Assembly (NCBI GenBank): GCA_965216535.1
Contig: OZ244175.1
Span: forward strand, 1,922,001-1,986,000
DNA from: Hoeflea_A sp965216535
GTDB lineage: Bacteria > Pseudomonadota > Alphaproteobacteria > Rhizobiales > Rhizobiaceae
Length of the DNA stretch: 64,000 bases
Direction of reading: 5' to 3'
Below the pieces are notes generated by a model. That model was not told where the DNA came from and made no database searches. It saw only the letters and a program-made list of their open reading frames with translations. Position 1 is the stretch's first letter; each line of letters starts with the position of its first letter. Made by a program: the position numbers and the translations under genes. This document shows positions 35,220 to 44,296 of this stretch, one piece after another.

Positions 35220-36107
35220 TCAGAACTCCGATTTGATGAAATCGACGAACGCTCTGATCCGCGGGATCGCCTGCCGCCCTGGCAGGATCAATGCCGATAT
35301 CGGTTGCGGATCGTCGAAATGGTGGTCGGTCAGAACTGGAACCAGTTTTCCGTTCGCCAGAGCATCGGCTCCCAGGAAATCGCCGAGTCGAATAAGGCCG
35401 GCGCCGGCGACGGCCATGTCCAGGAGGGTATCCGCATTGTCCGATTTCACCGATCCGGATACACGGATGTCGTATCTGCGGTCGCCGTTCCGCATGGGCC
35501 AGAGCGCCTGTCCGGGAAAGCCTTCCAACAGCAGGCAGTTGTGTGACGCAAGTTACTGCGGCGTCTGCGGCTCGCCATGAGCCTCAAGATAGTTCCGGCT
35601 CGCGGCTATGATCCGACGCACCGTTCCAAGTCGAAATGCGATGAGGTCACTGTCCGCCAGCCGCCCAACTCGAATGACAACGTCGAACCGTTCTGCAATC
35701 GGATCGATGCGGCGGTCGCTTACTGAGACGCCGACGGTCAGATCCGGGTAGGCGTTCAGGAATTTCGGCAGGACCGGCGCCAGCTTGTGCCGCACGAAGG
35801 CACTACCGGAGTTAACGGTGAGATGCCCCCTGGGCCGTCCCTTCGTCTGCTGGATGTCCGCTTCCGCAGCCTCCGCGATTTCCAGCATTCGCCGTGCGTG
35901 AATACAGAATGCTTCGCCCTCGGGGGTGAGATGGAGGTGTCGCGTGGACCGGTGAACGAGTTTCGTTCCGAGCCGATCCTCCAGCCGGGTGACGATGCGG
36001 GAAACGCCGGACGGTGTGAATCCCGATTCCGCTGCAACGGATGCGAACGAACCAAGTTCGATGACACGGATGAATGTCGCGATATCGGGTAGAAGCGCTT
36101 TCTGCAT
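35220..36107 (-). pseudogene. LysR-family regulator interrupted by an in-frame stop
   Basis: The reading frame of 295 codons encodes a LysR protein: HTH at residues 5-65 (FIRVIELGSFASVAAESGFT) and a substrate-binding domain to the end. Codon 185 (35555-35553) is TAA between PQ and LASHNCLLLEGF. The frame continues unchanged on both sides, so this is a nonsense change rather than a frameshift. One base (GAA or CAA to TAA) would restore it. It is divergent from the tautomerase gene. A sequencing error cannot be excluded; otherwise only a DNA-binding half would be made. Confidence 0.8.
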
Positions 36108-36205
36108 TCATGACAAATTAGCAAAGCTGAAGATCAGATCAACGATTTTTCCCTGGTTTAGTCCGCAATACAAAGTCTCCGTTTCACAAACCGAGGAGAG
36201 TACCC

Positions 36206-36583
36206 ATGCCGCTTGCTCATATCCATGTTCCGGACCTTCTTCCCGCAGACAAGATCCGCCGCCTTGCTGATGCGGTCCACGACGGCCTTGTCAGCACCTG
36301 CGATGTACCCGTCAACGATCGTTTTCAGCTGATTTTTCAACTGAATGGCGAGCGTATGATCGTAGACCGGCATTTTCCCGACGTCGCTCGAACGCCCGAG
36401 GCGTCGATCGTGCAAATCCTGTTTCTGCAGGGCCGTACCGTCGAGCAGAAGAAAGCGCTCTATCGACACATTGCGGCCGGGGCGGTTGAGGCGGGCTTTT
36501 GCGCAGACGACATCATGGTGTGCCTGTTGGAAAACGCAGCTTTGGACTGGTCTTTGGGACGTGGGGAGTGTTTTGAAGACTGA
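36206..36583 (+). CDS. Tautomerase-superfamily protein
   Basis: This 125-residue protein begins MPLAHIHVPDLL; removal of Met would expose the catalytic Pro1 typical of 4-oxalocrotonate tautomerase-like proteins. The size fits the longer (MSAD/MIF-like) members. GAGGAGAG precedes the ATG. The divergent LysR gene is probably its regulator and is broken. The substrate is not known. Confidence 0.8.
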   Translation: MPLAHIHVPDLLPADKIRRLADAVHDGLVSTCDVPVNDRFQLIFQLNGERMIVDRHFPDVARTPEASIVQILFLQGRTVEQKKALYRHIAAGAVEAGFCADDIMVCLLENAALDWSLGRGECFED

Positions 36584-36636
36584 TCTGGCGCGAAACGTAT
36601 GACGAGCAGAACTTTGCCGATTTGGAGAGACGTCGG

Positions 36637-36656
36637 CCCCGGCAAACAAGCCGGGG
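36637..36656 (+). terminator. Hairpin after the tautomerase gene
   Basis: CCCCGGC/GCCGGGG, a 7-bp perfect stem with loop AAACAA, 54 nt past the tautomerase stop codon. There is no long T-run after it, so termination is only possible. Nothing else is evident between 36584 and 36764. Confidence 0.4.
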
Positions 36657-36764
36657 TTACTTCCGTCGTCCTGTTGACGATGGCGCGACTTTCTTCGGCT
36701 GCGCGGTGGACAAGCGACACGACGCACGCTAATCGCTCTCCCGATATCGGGCGGATCGAGTGAT

Positions 36765-37403
36765 ATGGGCAAAAAAACCGAAAAACTGCTTTCAATCCTG
36801 CAAATGCAGCCGGTGGTGCCGGTGCTGGTGGTCGACCGTGTTGCGACGGCCATCCCCCTGGCCAAGGCGCTGGTTGCCGGCGGTTTGAAAGCCATCGAAA
36901 TAACGTTGCGCACGGAAGCTGCGCTCGATGCCATCAAGGCGGTGGCGGACGAGGTCGAAGGCGCGGCGGTTGGCGCCGGCACCATTCTCGATGCACGCCA
37001 GTACGACGCGGCCGTGAAGGCCGGATCGACCTTCATCGTCAGTCCCGGAACGACACAGGAATTGCTCGACGTGGCACGGCGCTCGCCTGTGCCCATGTTG
37101 CCCGGTGCGGCAACCCCCAGCGAAGTGATGGCGCTGCGCGAGGAAGGTTACGCGATCCTCAAGTTCTTCCCGGCGGAGCAGGCCGGTGGTGCGGCCTATC
37201 TGAAATCGCTGTCCTCGCCGCTTGGTGGCGTCAGCTTCTGCCCGACGGGTGGCATCACGGCTGCGACAGCGATGGATTATCTGTCGCTCCCCAACGTGGT
37301 GTGTGTCGGCGGTTCCTGGGTAGCCCCGAAGAATCTGGTCGAGGCCGGTGATTGGGACGCCATTACCAAGCTTGCCGCCGACGCGAGCCAGTTGGGCAAA
37401 TAG
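36765..37403 (+). CDS. eda: KDPG/KHG aldolase
   Basis: This 212-residue class I aldolase cleaves 2-keto-3-deoxy-6-phosphogluconate to pyruvate and glyceraldehyde 3-phosphate in the Entner-Doudoroff pathway. Catalytic Glu is in IEITLRTEAAL, Schiff-base Lys in ILKFFPAEQAGG, with the phosphate-binding FCPTGGI after it. Length is standard. The companion edd gene is not adjacent. Confidence 0.92.
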   Translation: MGKKTEKLLSILQMQPVVPVLVVDRVATAIPLAKALVAGGLKAIEITLRTEAALDAIKAVADEVEGAAVGAGTILDARQYDAAVKAGSTFIVSPGTTQELLDVARRSPVPMLPGAATPSEVMALREEGYAILKFFPAEQAGGAAYLKSLSSPLGGVSFCPTGGITAATAMDYLSLPNVVCVGGSWVAPKNLVEAGDWDAITKLAADASQLGK

Positions 37404-37478
37404 TCCTCAGACCCTTTGAAACCGGGACCGGTCGAACCTATCTCGTTTGCAAACGCAAACAAGACAGGCGGCTTCTGC

Positions 37479-38177
37479 ATGTTCAACCCGAAACAGCTAC
37501 TCGATCAACTTCTTGGCTCTCAGGTTCCCGGAACCGAAGGTACGGTTCGCGACAAGGCCGGGCAGGCGGTACAGCTTGCCAAGGACAATCCGCTGGCAAC
37601 CGGTGCTATTGCCGCGGTTCTCCTGGGCACAGACACTGGCCGATCGGTGACCGGTTCCGCGCTGAAACTCGGCGGAGTTGCGCTTGTGGCAGGCCTCGGC
37701 TACCAGGCCTACAAGAACTACCAGGCCGGCAAAGCGCCCGATGCGGGTCAGGCACCGGTGAGTCCGGAAGCGCTGCCGGCTCCCGAGGAAACGGCTTTCG
37801 ACATCGATGCATCACAGGTCGACGACAATTTCGCCCTGGCGCTGATCCGCGCCATGGTCGCGGCCGCTCGAAGTGACGGTCATATCGATGATGCCGAACG
37901 GGCTCGTATCGCAGACAAGCTGGCAGTGTCCGGGATCGAGTCGGAAGCGCAGGCGTTCATCGACGCCGAGCTCGCCGATCCGACGGATCTCGACGAGATT
38001 GTCGGCGCTGCCCGTAACGAGGAGCAGAAGGTCGAGATCTATACCGCCTCGCGGCTCGCCATCAATCCGGACACCCGCGCGGAACGCGGCTATCTGGACA
38101 TGCTGGCCGGACGGCTCGGCCTGCCGGATGCGCTGGTCGACCACATCGAGGCAACAGTCGCCGCGGCTGGTGCGTGA
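37479..38177 (+). CDS. DUF533 / TerB-like inner-membrane protein
   Basis: This 232-residue YebE/DUF533-type protein starts MFNPKQLLDQLLG, has a glycine-rich hydrophobic segment (about 45-75) and a C-terminal TerB-like helical domain beginning ALIRAMVAAARSDGHID with acidic residues. Function is unknown; relatives are membrane-associated. The ATG at 37479 was preferred because the protein family opens there. It precedes modA by 53 nt. Confidence 0.82.
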   Translation: MFNPKQLLDQLLGSQVPGTEGTVRDKAGQAVQLAKDNPLATGAIAAVLLGTDTGRSVTGSALKLGGVALVAGLGYQAYKNYQAGKAPDAGQAPVSPEALPAPEETAFDIDASQVDDNFALALIRAMVAAARSDGHIDDAERARIADKLAVSGIESEAQAFIDAELADPTDLDEIVGAARNEEQKVEIYTASRLAINPDTRAERGYLDMLAGRLGLPDALVDHIEATVAAAGA

Positions 38178-38230
38178 CCGCGACAGACTGACGGGTTCCG
38201 TAGGAGGCTGCGTCGCCGTAAGGTAAGCGC

Positions 38231-38992
38231 ATGAAACGGCACGCATTTCTTCGATTCTCGCTTGTTCTTGTCGCACTCGTGGCAGCCTCGACGGCGATCG
38301 CCGCCGATCGCGTTCTCATTTTTGCCGCGGCGAGCACCAAGGACGCCCTTGAAGCCATTGCATCGGATTTTCAGGCCGAATCCGGAACCGAAGTCATCAT
38401 TTCACTGGCTGGTTCCGGCACCCTGGCGCGGCAAATCGAGGCCGGAGCACCAGCCGATATCTATATCGGTGCGAATCCCGCGTGGATGGAATATCTGGCG
38501 GACCGTGGGTTGATTGCTCCGGACAGCCGGGCATCCTTTGCCGGCAACCGACTGGTTATCGTGCGAAAGGAAGCAGGTACTGCAACGCCCGAAACCCTGC
38601 TTGGCTCGGGCCGGTTCGCCATGGGCGATCCGAACCATGTGCCGGCGGGAATCTACGCCAAAGACGCCCTGGAAAACCTGGATCTCTGGACCGTCGTTGC
38701 ACCGAATGCGGCCTTCGGCGAAAACGTACGGGTTGCGCTGGCGATGGCGGCACGTGGTGACGTGGACAGCGCCATTGTCTACCGATCGGATGCCATGATG
38801 CGCGACGACCTTGAAATTGCATATGAATTTCCCGAAGGCAGCCATTTGCCTATTGTCTATCCTGTGGCATTAACGCTGGATGCGGATGACGAAGCGCGGG
38901 CCTTTCTCGCGTATCTCCTGGAACGGGCGCGCGAGGGTGATTTGACGCGCTTCGGCTTTTCCAGGCCGCCGGAGGAAACGGATCGGTCATGA
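38231..38992 (+). CDS. modA: Molybdate-binding protein ModA
   Basis: This 253-residue periplasmic protein has a signal peptide cleaved near residue 25 (STAIA|ADRV). The mature start contains FAAASTKDALEAI and a later SLAGSGTLARQI; these serine-containing loops coordinate molybdate. It captures MoO4 2- for ModBC. It overlaps modB by 4 nt. No ModE-type operator was recognised upstream. Confidence 0.93.
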   Translation: MKRHAFLRFSLVLVALVAASTAIAADRVLIFAAASTKDALEAIASDFQAESGTEVIISLAGSGTLARQIEAGAPADIYIGANPAWMEYLADRGLIAPDSRASFAGNRLVIVRKEAGTATPETLLGSGRFAMGDPNHVPAGIYAKDALENLDLWTVVAPNAAFGENVRVALAMAARGDVDSAIVYRSDAMMRDDLEIAYEFPEGSHLPIVYPVALTLDADDEARAFLAYLLERAREGDLTRFGFSRPPEETDRS

Positions 38993-39672
38993 CGGGCAGC
39001 GCGACCCTCGGCATCGTTCTTCTATCGCTGAAGGTCGCGGCGATCGCCATGGTTTTCTCCGTGCCTATCGCATTCGCAACCGCTTGGATTCTCGCCCGCA
39101 AGGAGTTTTACGGCAAAAGCATCCTGCAGGCGCTGATCACGCTGCCGCTTGTCATGCCGCCCGTGGTGACCGGCTACCTGCTGCTGGTCGTCTTTGGCCG
39201 CAATGGTATTCTCGGACACTCGCTTCATTCGGCTGGTTTCGAGCTGGCCTTTCAATGGACTGGAGCCGCTCTTGCCGCCGGGGTCATGGCGTTTCCGTTG
39301 CTGGTTCGTCCGATGCGCTTGTCCATCGAGACGCTCGATCGCGGTCTGGAAGAAGCGGCGGCGACCCTTGGAGCAACCAGGCTGAGTCGGTTTTTCACGG
39401 TGACGTTTCCGCTGGTGCTTCCAGGGATCCTCGCCGGCACGGTGCTCGGTTTCGCCAAGGCCTTGGGGGAATTCGGCGCCACGATAACCTTCGTGTCGAA
39501 CATTCCGGGCGAGACGCAGACTCTTTCACTTGCGATCTATTCGCTCTTACAGAGCCCGACTGGTGACCGCGCCGTTGCCGTGATGATCTCGATCTCCGCC
39601 GGGCTTGCGATCGGCTCAGTCCTGCTTGCCGAATTCATCGGAATGCGGATCCGTCGCTGGGGGCACCAATGA
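38989..39672 (+). CDS. modB: Molybdate ABC transporter permease ModB
   Basis: This 227-residue inner-membrane permease has about five TM segments and the ABC-permease EAA loop (EEAAATLGATRLSRFFTVTFPLVLPG). It overlaps modA and modC by 4 nt each, as expected for translational coupling. Confidence 0.95.
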   Translation: MTGSATLGIVLLSLKVAAIAMVFSVPIAFATAWILARKEFYGKSILQALITLPLVMPPVVTGYLLLVVFGRNGILGHSLHSAGFELAFQWTGAALAAGVMAFPLLVRPMRLSIETLDRGLEEAAATLGATRLSRFFTVTFPLVLPGILAGTVLGFAKALGEFGATITFVSNIPGETQTLSLAIYSLLQSPTGDRAVAVMISISAGLAIGSVLLAEFIGMRIRRWGHQ

Positions 39673-40766
39673 GCCTCGAGGTTACGCTGCGGTCGCGGGT
39701 CGGCGATTTCAATCTGGCGGCAACGTTCAGCGCGGGTGCGGGAGTCACGGCGCTGTTCGGCCACTCGGGGTCGGGCAAGACCACCATCCTGAAGATGATA
39801 GCGGGACTGATCCGGCCGGATTCCGGGCGAGTGGAAGCTGATGGGCGGGTGTTGCTGGACACGGAGGGGTCTGTCGATCTGCCGGCCAATGAGCGGCGCG
39901 TCGGCATGGTGTTCCAGGATGCGCGGCTGTTTCCGCACATGACGGTGATGCGCAATCTGACCTATGGACGCTGGGCTGGCCGAAGGGCCGCGTCGGTCGA
40001 TTTCGACCGCATCTGCGATATGCTTGGGCTTCGCGGGCTATTGGAGCGGCACCCGCCGAGCCTTTCGGGTGGGGAAAAGCAGCGGGTCGCCATCGGCCGC
40101 GCTCTGTTGTCCGACCCGGCCCTGTTGCTCATGGACGAACCGCTGGCTTCGCTCGACGACACACGCAAGCGGGAAATCCTGCCCTATCTGGAAGAGATCC
40201 GCGACACGCTGGGCCTGCCAATCGTCTATGTAAGCCACGACATGGACGAGGTAGCGCGTCTTGCCGACACTCTGGTCGTCCTGTCCGAGGGGCAGGTGCT
40301 CGGTTCAGGCGATGCGGTCGACATGTTCTGCCGATTGGACTTCGGACCGGCACTTGGACGCCACGAAGCCAGTTCGCTTTTGACTGGGACGGTTGCGGAC
40401 GCTGAACCGGAATACGGTATTCGCCATGTGGTCATCGATGGACCGGTAATGCTGAGTGTCGTCAACCAACGTTTGCAACCCGGTGACCGGGTGCGCATGC
40501 GCATCAAGGCCCGCGACGTGGCGCTGTCGCTTGCGCGGCCGGAGGAGATCAGTTTTCGCAATGTGCTGCCGGCGACCGTGCGGCAGGTGGCGCTTGAAGA
40601 CAGTCCTTATGTGGAGGTTGTGCTCGATACCGCCGGTCAGGCGCTGCGGGCGCGCATCACACGGCAAGCTCATGACGAACTGGGCATCGAGACCGGCAAG
40701 CCGGTCTTCGCCCTGATCAAGACCGTCGCCATCAGCCAGCGCATGCTCTCCGAGCGACCCGCCTAG
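39669..40766 (+). CDS. modC: Molybdate ABC transporter ATPase ModC
   Basis: This 365-residue ATPase has Walker A FGHSGSGKTTIL, signature LSGGEKQRV, Walker B LLLMDEPLASLD and a C-terminal molybdate-binding TOBE region (about 290-360). Its stop codon (40764-40766) lies inside a copy of the MITE-like repeat, so the repeat supplies the last codons. modABC could feed molybdenum to the CO dehydrogenase encoded 28 kb away. Confidence 0.95.
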   Translation: MSLEVTLRSRVGDFNLAATFSAGAGVTALFGHSGSGKTTILKMIAGLIRPDSGRVEADGRVLLDTEGSVDLPANERRVGMVFQDARLFPHMTVMRNLTYGRWAGRRAASVDFDRICDMLGLRGLLERHPPSLSGGEKQRVAIGRALLSDPALLLMDEPLASLDDTRKREILPYLEEIRDTLGLPIVYVSHDMDEVARLADTLVVLSEGQVLGSGDAVDMFCRLDFGPALGRHEASSLLTGTVADAEPEYGIRHVVIDGPVMLSVVNQRLQPGDRVRMRIKARDVALSLARPEEISFRNVLPATVRQVALEDSPYVEVVLDTAGQALRARITRQAHDELGIETGKPVFALIKTVAISQRMLSERPA

Positions 40767-40822
40767 CCAGAGACCAAAATCGCCACGGTCAAATGGTTCA
40801 AACTTACCGCCCTTTGCTCTAG
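40759..40822 (-). repeat. Half-copy of the 34943-35215 repeat
   Basis: Read on the minus strand, this ~64-nt stretch from CTAGAGCAAAGGGCGG onward matches the left end of the MITE-like element, including CCGTGGCGATTTTGGTCTCTGG, at roughly 57 positions. It contains the modC stop codon and ends 10 nt before dctB. Confidence 0.75.
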
Positions 40823-40831
40823 TGTCGAGCC

Positions 40832-42583
40832 ATGACAAGCGGTGCCGAAATTCGCCGATCGCTGCGCCAAACGCGCGTTGTCACTGCCGTGGCTTTTCTG
40901 ATCCTGGCGGTGATCGTCGTCGTGGCCAGCGCTGAATTCTGGCGCCAGCGGGCAGAGCAAAGCTTGCGCGCACAGGCTGCGGAGACGTTGGCCGTTCAGA
41001 CCGAGGCGCTGACCAGAATTCTCGACAAGTATCGCCTCCTGCCACCGTTGCTATCGCGCGAAGCGTCGATTGTCTCGCTTTTCGATGCCGGCGGTCATGC
41101 GAGCGATGCCGCACGCAGCAAGGCGATCGACATTCACGGAATGTCGGGCGCAAAGGAGGTGGTGCTGTTTTATCCGGACGGCCGCATTCTGGCTGCTGCC
41201 CGAGGGTTCTTCGGCGATTCGGTGCCGGATCAGGAAGAGTTACTCGAAGCAGCCCGCCAAGGGCGCCTGGGCCGGCAGGCGATAGCCTTGCCATCTGGCC
41301 AGCGCGTCTACGGATTTTCCTCCGGTATCTGGCGCGGCGAGAAGCTACTTGGCATCGTGGCTGTCTATGTCGATTTCGATCCGGTGGAAGAAACCTGGTC
41401 GCTTTCGACCAACCCGATTTTCGTGACGGACGCCAGCGATACGATTTTTCTGACAAATCAGCCCGGGTGGCGCATGCAATCGGCATCGGCGGTGATGTCG
41501 ACCGGGAACTCGCCCGATCGCCTATTGTTGGGCACCGCGAGAGTGCCGCACGGCGATTTGACCCGCGATCTGCCACTGCTGGGTTGGCGCCTGCATGTTC
41601 TGTCCGATGAACGGCCGCTGCTGACGGCGCAGTGGACCGGCGCCCTGATCGCTACTTTGTTTTGTCTGCTGATTGGAGCCGGTCTGGCGTTTCTGATCCA
41701 GCGGCGCGAGGCGGGTGCACTGCAACGACGCCGGGACCGGGCCACGGCACTGAGGCTCGAACGCCTGGTTCGCGAGCGCACCCGGGAACTCAGCGAAACC
41801 AACCTGTCGCTGTCGCGCGAAATTGATGAGCGCCGGCTGACGGAGGAGCAGTTGCGCAAGACCCAGGCCGAGCTGGTGCAAGCCGCCAAACTGGCGGTAC
41901 TCGGTCAGATGTCGGCGGCGCTCAGCCATGAATTCAACCAGCCACTGGCAGCGCTGCGTACCTATTCCGACAATGCTCAACGATTTCTTGAAAAGGGGAA
42001 GACGGAACAGGTCTCGGACAACCTGTCCCGCATCGGCCGGTTGATCGATCGCATGGCCGGATTATCTCGCAGCCTGCTTTCATTCTCCCGCAAGCCCGGC
42101 ACCCAGACCAAGGCCGTTGCGCTCGGACCGGTGCTCGACGAGGCGTTGATGTTGGCCCGACCACGTGCGGGCAAGGCTGGTGTCGAGTTGGCGCTTGTGC
42201 CTTGCGAGCCGCTGCCGGAGGTGCTCGGCGGCCATATCCGCCTTTCGCAGGTCTTCGTCAATTTGATCAACAACGGCATCGACGCCGCGTCCGGAAGTGC
42301 GGGCGCCCGGGTGGAAGTTGCGGTTGACACAATCGGTCATGAGGTGGTGGTCCGGATTGGTGACAGCGGGCCAGGTGTTCCCGCAGGCGACCGCGATACG
42401 GTGTTCGAGCCGTTCTACACCACAAAGGAAGTCGGTTCAGGCATCGGCATCGGCCTGTCGATCGTCGCCAGCATCGTGCACGATTTCGATGGGACGATCG
42501 AACTGAGGGACAGCGCCCTTGGCGGCGCCGAGTTTGCTGTCCACCTGAGGCATGCGGAAACCGATCAGATTGCAGCGGAGTAA
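40832..42583 (+). CDS. dctB: DctB-like sensor histidine kinase
   Basis: This 583-residue membrane kinase has TM segments at about 15-35 and 270-290 flanking a periplasmic Cache-like sensor. A coiled coil, the HisKA box SALSHEFNQPLAAL with phospho-acceptor His366 and a C-terminal ATPase domain (GDSGPGVP, GIGIGLSI) follow. It would sense a dicarboxylate-type ligand and phosphorylate the DctD-like regulator 6 nt downstream. The ligand is inferred from gene order. Confidence 0.9.
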   Translation: MTSGAEIRRSLRQTRVVTAVAFLILAVIVVVASAEFWRQRAEQSLRAQAAETLAVQTEALTRILDKYRLLPPLLSREASIVSLFDAGGHASDAARSKAIDIHGMSGAKEVVLFYPDGRILAAARGFFGDSVPDQEELLEAARQGRLGRQAIALPSGQRVYGFSSGIWRGEKLLGIVAVYVDFDPVEETWSLSTNPIFVTDASDTIFLTNQPGWRMQSASAVMSTGNSPDRLLLGTARVPHGDLTRDLPLLGWRLHVLSDERPLLTAQWTGALIATLFCLLIGAGLAFLIQRREAGALQRRRDRATALRLERLVRERTRELSETNLSLSREIDERRLTEEQLRKTQAELVQAAKLAVLGQMSAALSHEFNQPLAALRTYSDNAQRFLEKGKTEQVSDNLSRIGRLIDRMAGLSRSLLSFSRKPGTQTKAVALGPVLDEALMLARPRAGKAGVELALVPCEPLPEVLGGHIRLSQVFVNLINNGIDAASGSAGARVEVAVDTIGHEVVVRIGDSGPGVPAGDRDTVFEPFYTTKEVGSGIGIGLSIVASIVHDFDGTIELRDSALGGAEFAVHLRHAETDQIAAE

Positions 42584-42589
42584 CCTTCA

Positions 42590-43936
42590 GTGAGCAGCGC
42601 GGAGCCTATGGTTCATCTCGTCGACGATGATGACGACCTGCGCCACGCCCTGGCCCAGGGGCTGGAGCTTGAAGGGCTTGATGTCACCGTCCATGAGAAG
42701 GCCGTGGGGGTCCTCGATCAGCTCGGACGTGACGACTACGGGATCGTCGTGTCCGACATCCGCATGCCGGGTGATGATGGCATGGAACTGCTCAAGAAAG
42801 TTCTGGCCATCGATCCCACCTATCCGGTCATTCTGATTACCGGACATGGCGATGTGCAATTGGCAGTCGAGGCCATGCGCCTCGGTGCTTATGATTTCAT
42901 CGAAAAGCCTTTTGCCGTCTCTCGCCTGTCGGCGGTCATCGAGCGGGCCCTGGAGAAGCGGCGGTTGGTGATGGAAAACCGATCGCTTCGCAATGAACTC
43001 GACCAGAAACACGACCTGACGCAGCGTTTGGCGGGACGTTCACCGGGCATTCTGCGCTTGCGTCGTGAGATCGAAGCGGTGGCAGGAACCGATGCCGACG
43101 TGCTGGTGGTCGGCGAAACCGGCGCGGGCAAGGAAGTGGTGGCACGGGCTCTGCACGATTATGGCGACCGCGCCAAAGGCAATTTTGTCGCCATCAATTG
43201 TGCCGCCTTGCCTGCCGACATCTTTGAGTCCGAGCTTTTCGGTCACGAAGCGGGCGCCTTCACCGGCGCACAGAAGCAACGGGTGGGTAAGCTCGAGCAT
43301 GCCCAGGGCGGCACGATCTTTCTCGATGAAATCGAATCGATGCCGCTCGACCTGCAGGCGAAACTGCTGAGGGCCATTGAGCAGCGCAGCATCGAACGTC
43401 TTGGCTCGAACAAGACCATTCCACTGGATGTTCGATTTGTTGCGGCGACCAAGTTCGACCTTGAAAGGGAGGGTGTAGCCGGCCGGTTTCGTTCGGATCT
43501 CTACTATCGGCTCAATGTCATCACGCTGACCATACCGCCGCTGCGCCAGCGCAAGGACGACATCCCCCTGCTGTTCTTTCATCTCGCCCGGGATGCGCGG
43601 GCGCGCTATCGCCGGGAGATTCCGGAGATCGATCACGCCCTGGAAGCTCAGTTGCTGGCCCATGACTGGCCCGGCAATGTGCGCGAGCTGCGCAATTATG
43701 CGGAGCGGTTTGTTCTTGGAATGTGGAACGGTTTCGACGACGCGGCCGAACCGGATTCGGCGGGCGACACCAAACTCGCGCAACGGGTTGCCGCCTTCGA
43801 GAAAGCCGCGATCGAAGCGGAGCTGGCGCGTCACGACGGTGCCTTGAAGCCTGTCTACGAAGCGCTCGGCATCTCACGCAAGGGCCTCTATGACAAGATC
43901 AAGCGTCACGGCATCGTCGTCGACGATGTAGAGTGA
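42590..43936 (+). CDS. dctD: DctD-like sigma-54 response regulator
   Basis: This 448-residue protein has a receiver domain with phospho-acceptor Asp56 (VSDIRMPGDDG), an AAA+ domain with Walker A GETGAGKE and the sigma-54 contact loop GAFTGA at 222-227, and a Fis-type HTH (VYEALGISRKGLYDKI). The start is GTG. It should activate the sigma-54 promoter at 44096 from the dyads at 43947-43997. Confidence 0.93.
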   Translation: MSSAEPMVHLVDDDDDLRHALAQGLELEGLDVTVHEKAVGVLDQLGRDDYGIVVSDIRMPGDDGMELLKKVLAIDPTYPVILITGHGDVQLAVEAMRLGAYDFIEKPFAVSRLSAVIERALEKRRLVMENRSLRNELDQKHDLTQRLAGRSPGILRLRREIEAVAGTDADVLVVGETGAGKEVVARALHDYGDRAKGNFVAINCAALPADIFESELFGHEAGAFTGAQKQRVGKLEHAQGGTIFLDEIESMPLDLQAKLLRAIEQRSIERLGSNKTIPLDVRFVAATKFDLEREGVAGRFRSDLYYRLNVITLTIPPLRQRKDDIPLLFFHLARDARARYRREIPEIDHALEAQLLAHDWPGNVRELRNYAERFVLGMWNGFDDAAEPDSAGDTKLAQRVAAFEKAAIEAELARHDGALKPVYEALGISRKGLYDKIKRHGIVVDDVE

Positions 43937-43946
43937 GTTAACACTA

Positions 43947-43997
43947 TGTGTAGGATGCTACCCGGCTGTGTGATTGCGATGGGTAGAATCCTACACA
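43947..43997. promoter_or_regulatory. Paired dyad UAS for the DctD-like activator
   Basis: TGTGTAGGATGCTACCC (43947-43963) and, inverted, GGGTAGAATCCTACACA (43981-43997) match at 16 of 17 positions. Each arm contains its own dyad GTAG-N4-CTAC, the usual form of an NtrC-family dimer site. They lie about 100-150 bp upstream of the -24/-12 promoter. Confidence 0.75.
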
Positions 43998-44095
43998 CGG
44001 CAAGACACGCCGACAAATCGCGGTTTTTGCGGGGATGCCGGTAACGGATTGTATTTGAATGCAATTCCCTTTGAGATCCGGTTTGAGACCACATT

Positions 44096-44111
44096 TGGCA
44101 CGACCCTTGCT
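44096..44111 (+). promoter_or_regulatory. Sigma-54 promoter of dctP
   Basis: TGGCACGACCCTTGCT is an exact match to the TGGCAC-N5-TTGC (-24/-12) consensus. It lies 186 nt upstream of the dctP start codon and downstream of the paired dyads, which completes a standard enhancer-dependent promoter. Confidence 0.9.
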
Positions 44112-44296
44112 AATCTGGATAACCGAGATGCCGGCCGTGGGAGGAGCCAGCTGACCGGCTAGCCCAACCACCTCCCGAAGCCGTGTGTTTCGACCGGTCG
44201 CATGCGCGCCGCGCGGGCGATCGCCAGTTGCCGGCCGGTAACCCGGTCCGGATGGGAGACGAAACGGATGCATGTCGCATCCCTATGGAGGTCAAA

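Noticed and set aside
36158..37096. A 312-codon open frame on the minus strand opposite the tautomerase and eda genes
   Set aside because: It is antisense to two recognisable genes, is Ser/Arg/Pro-rich and has no ribosome site.
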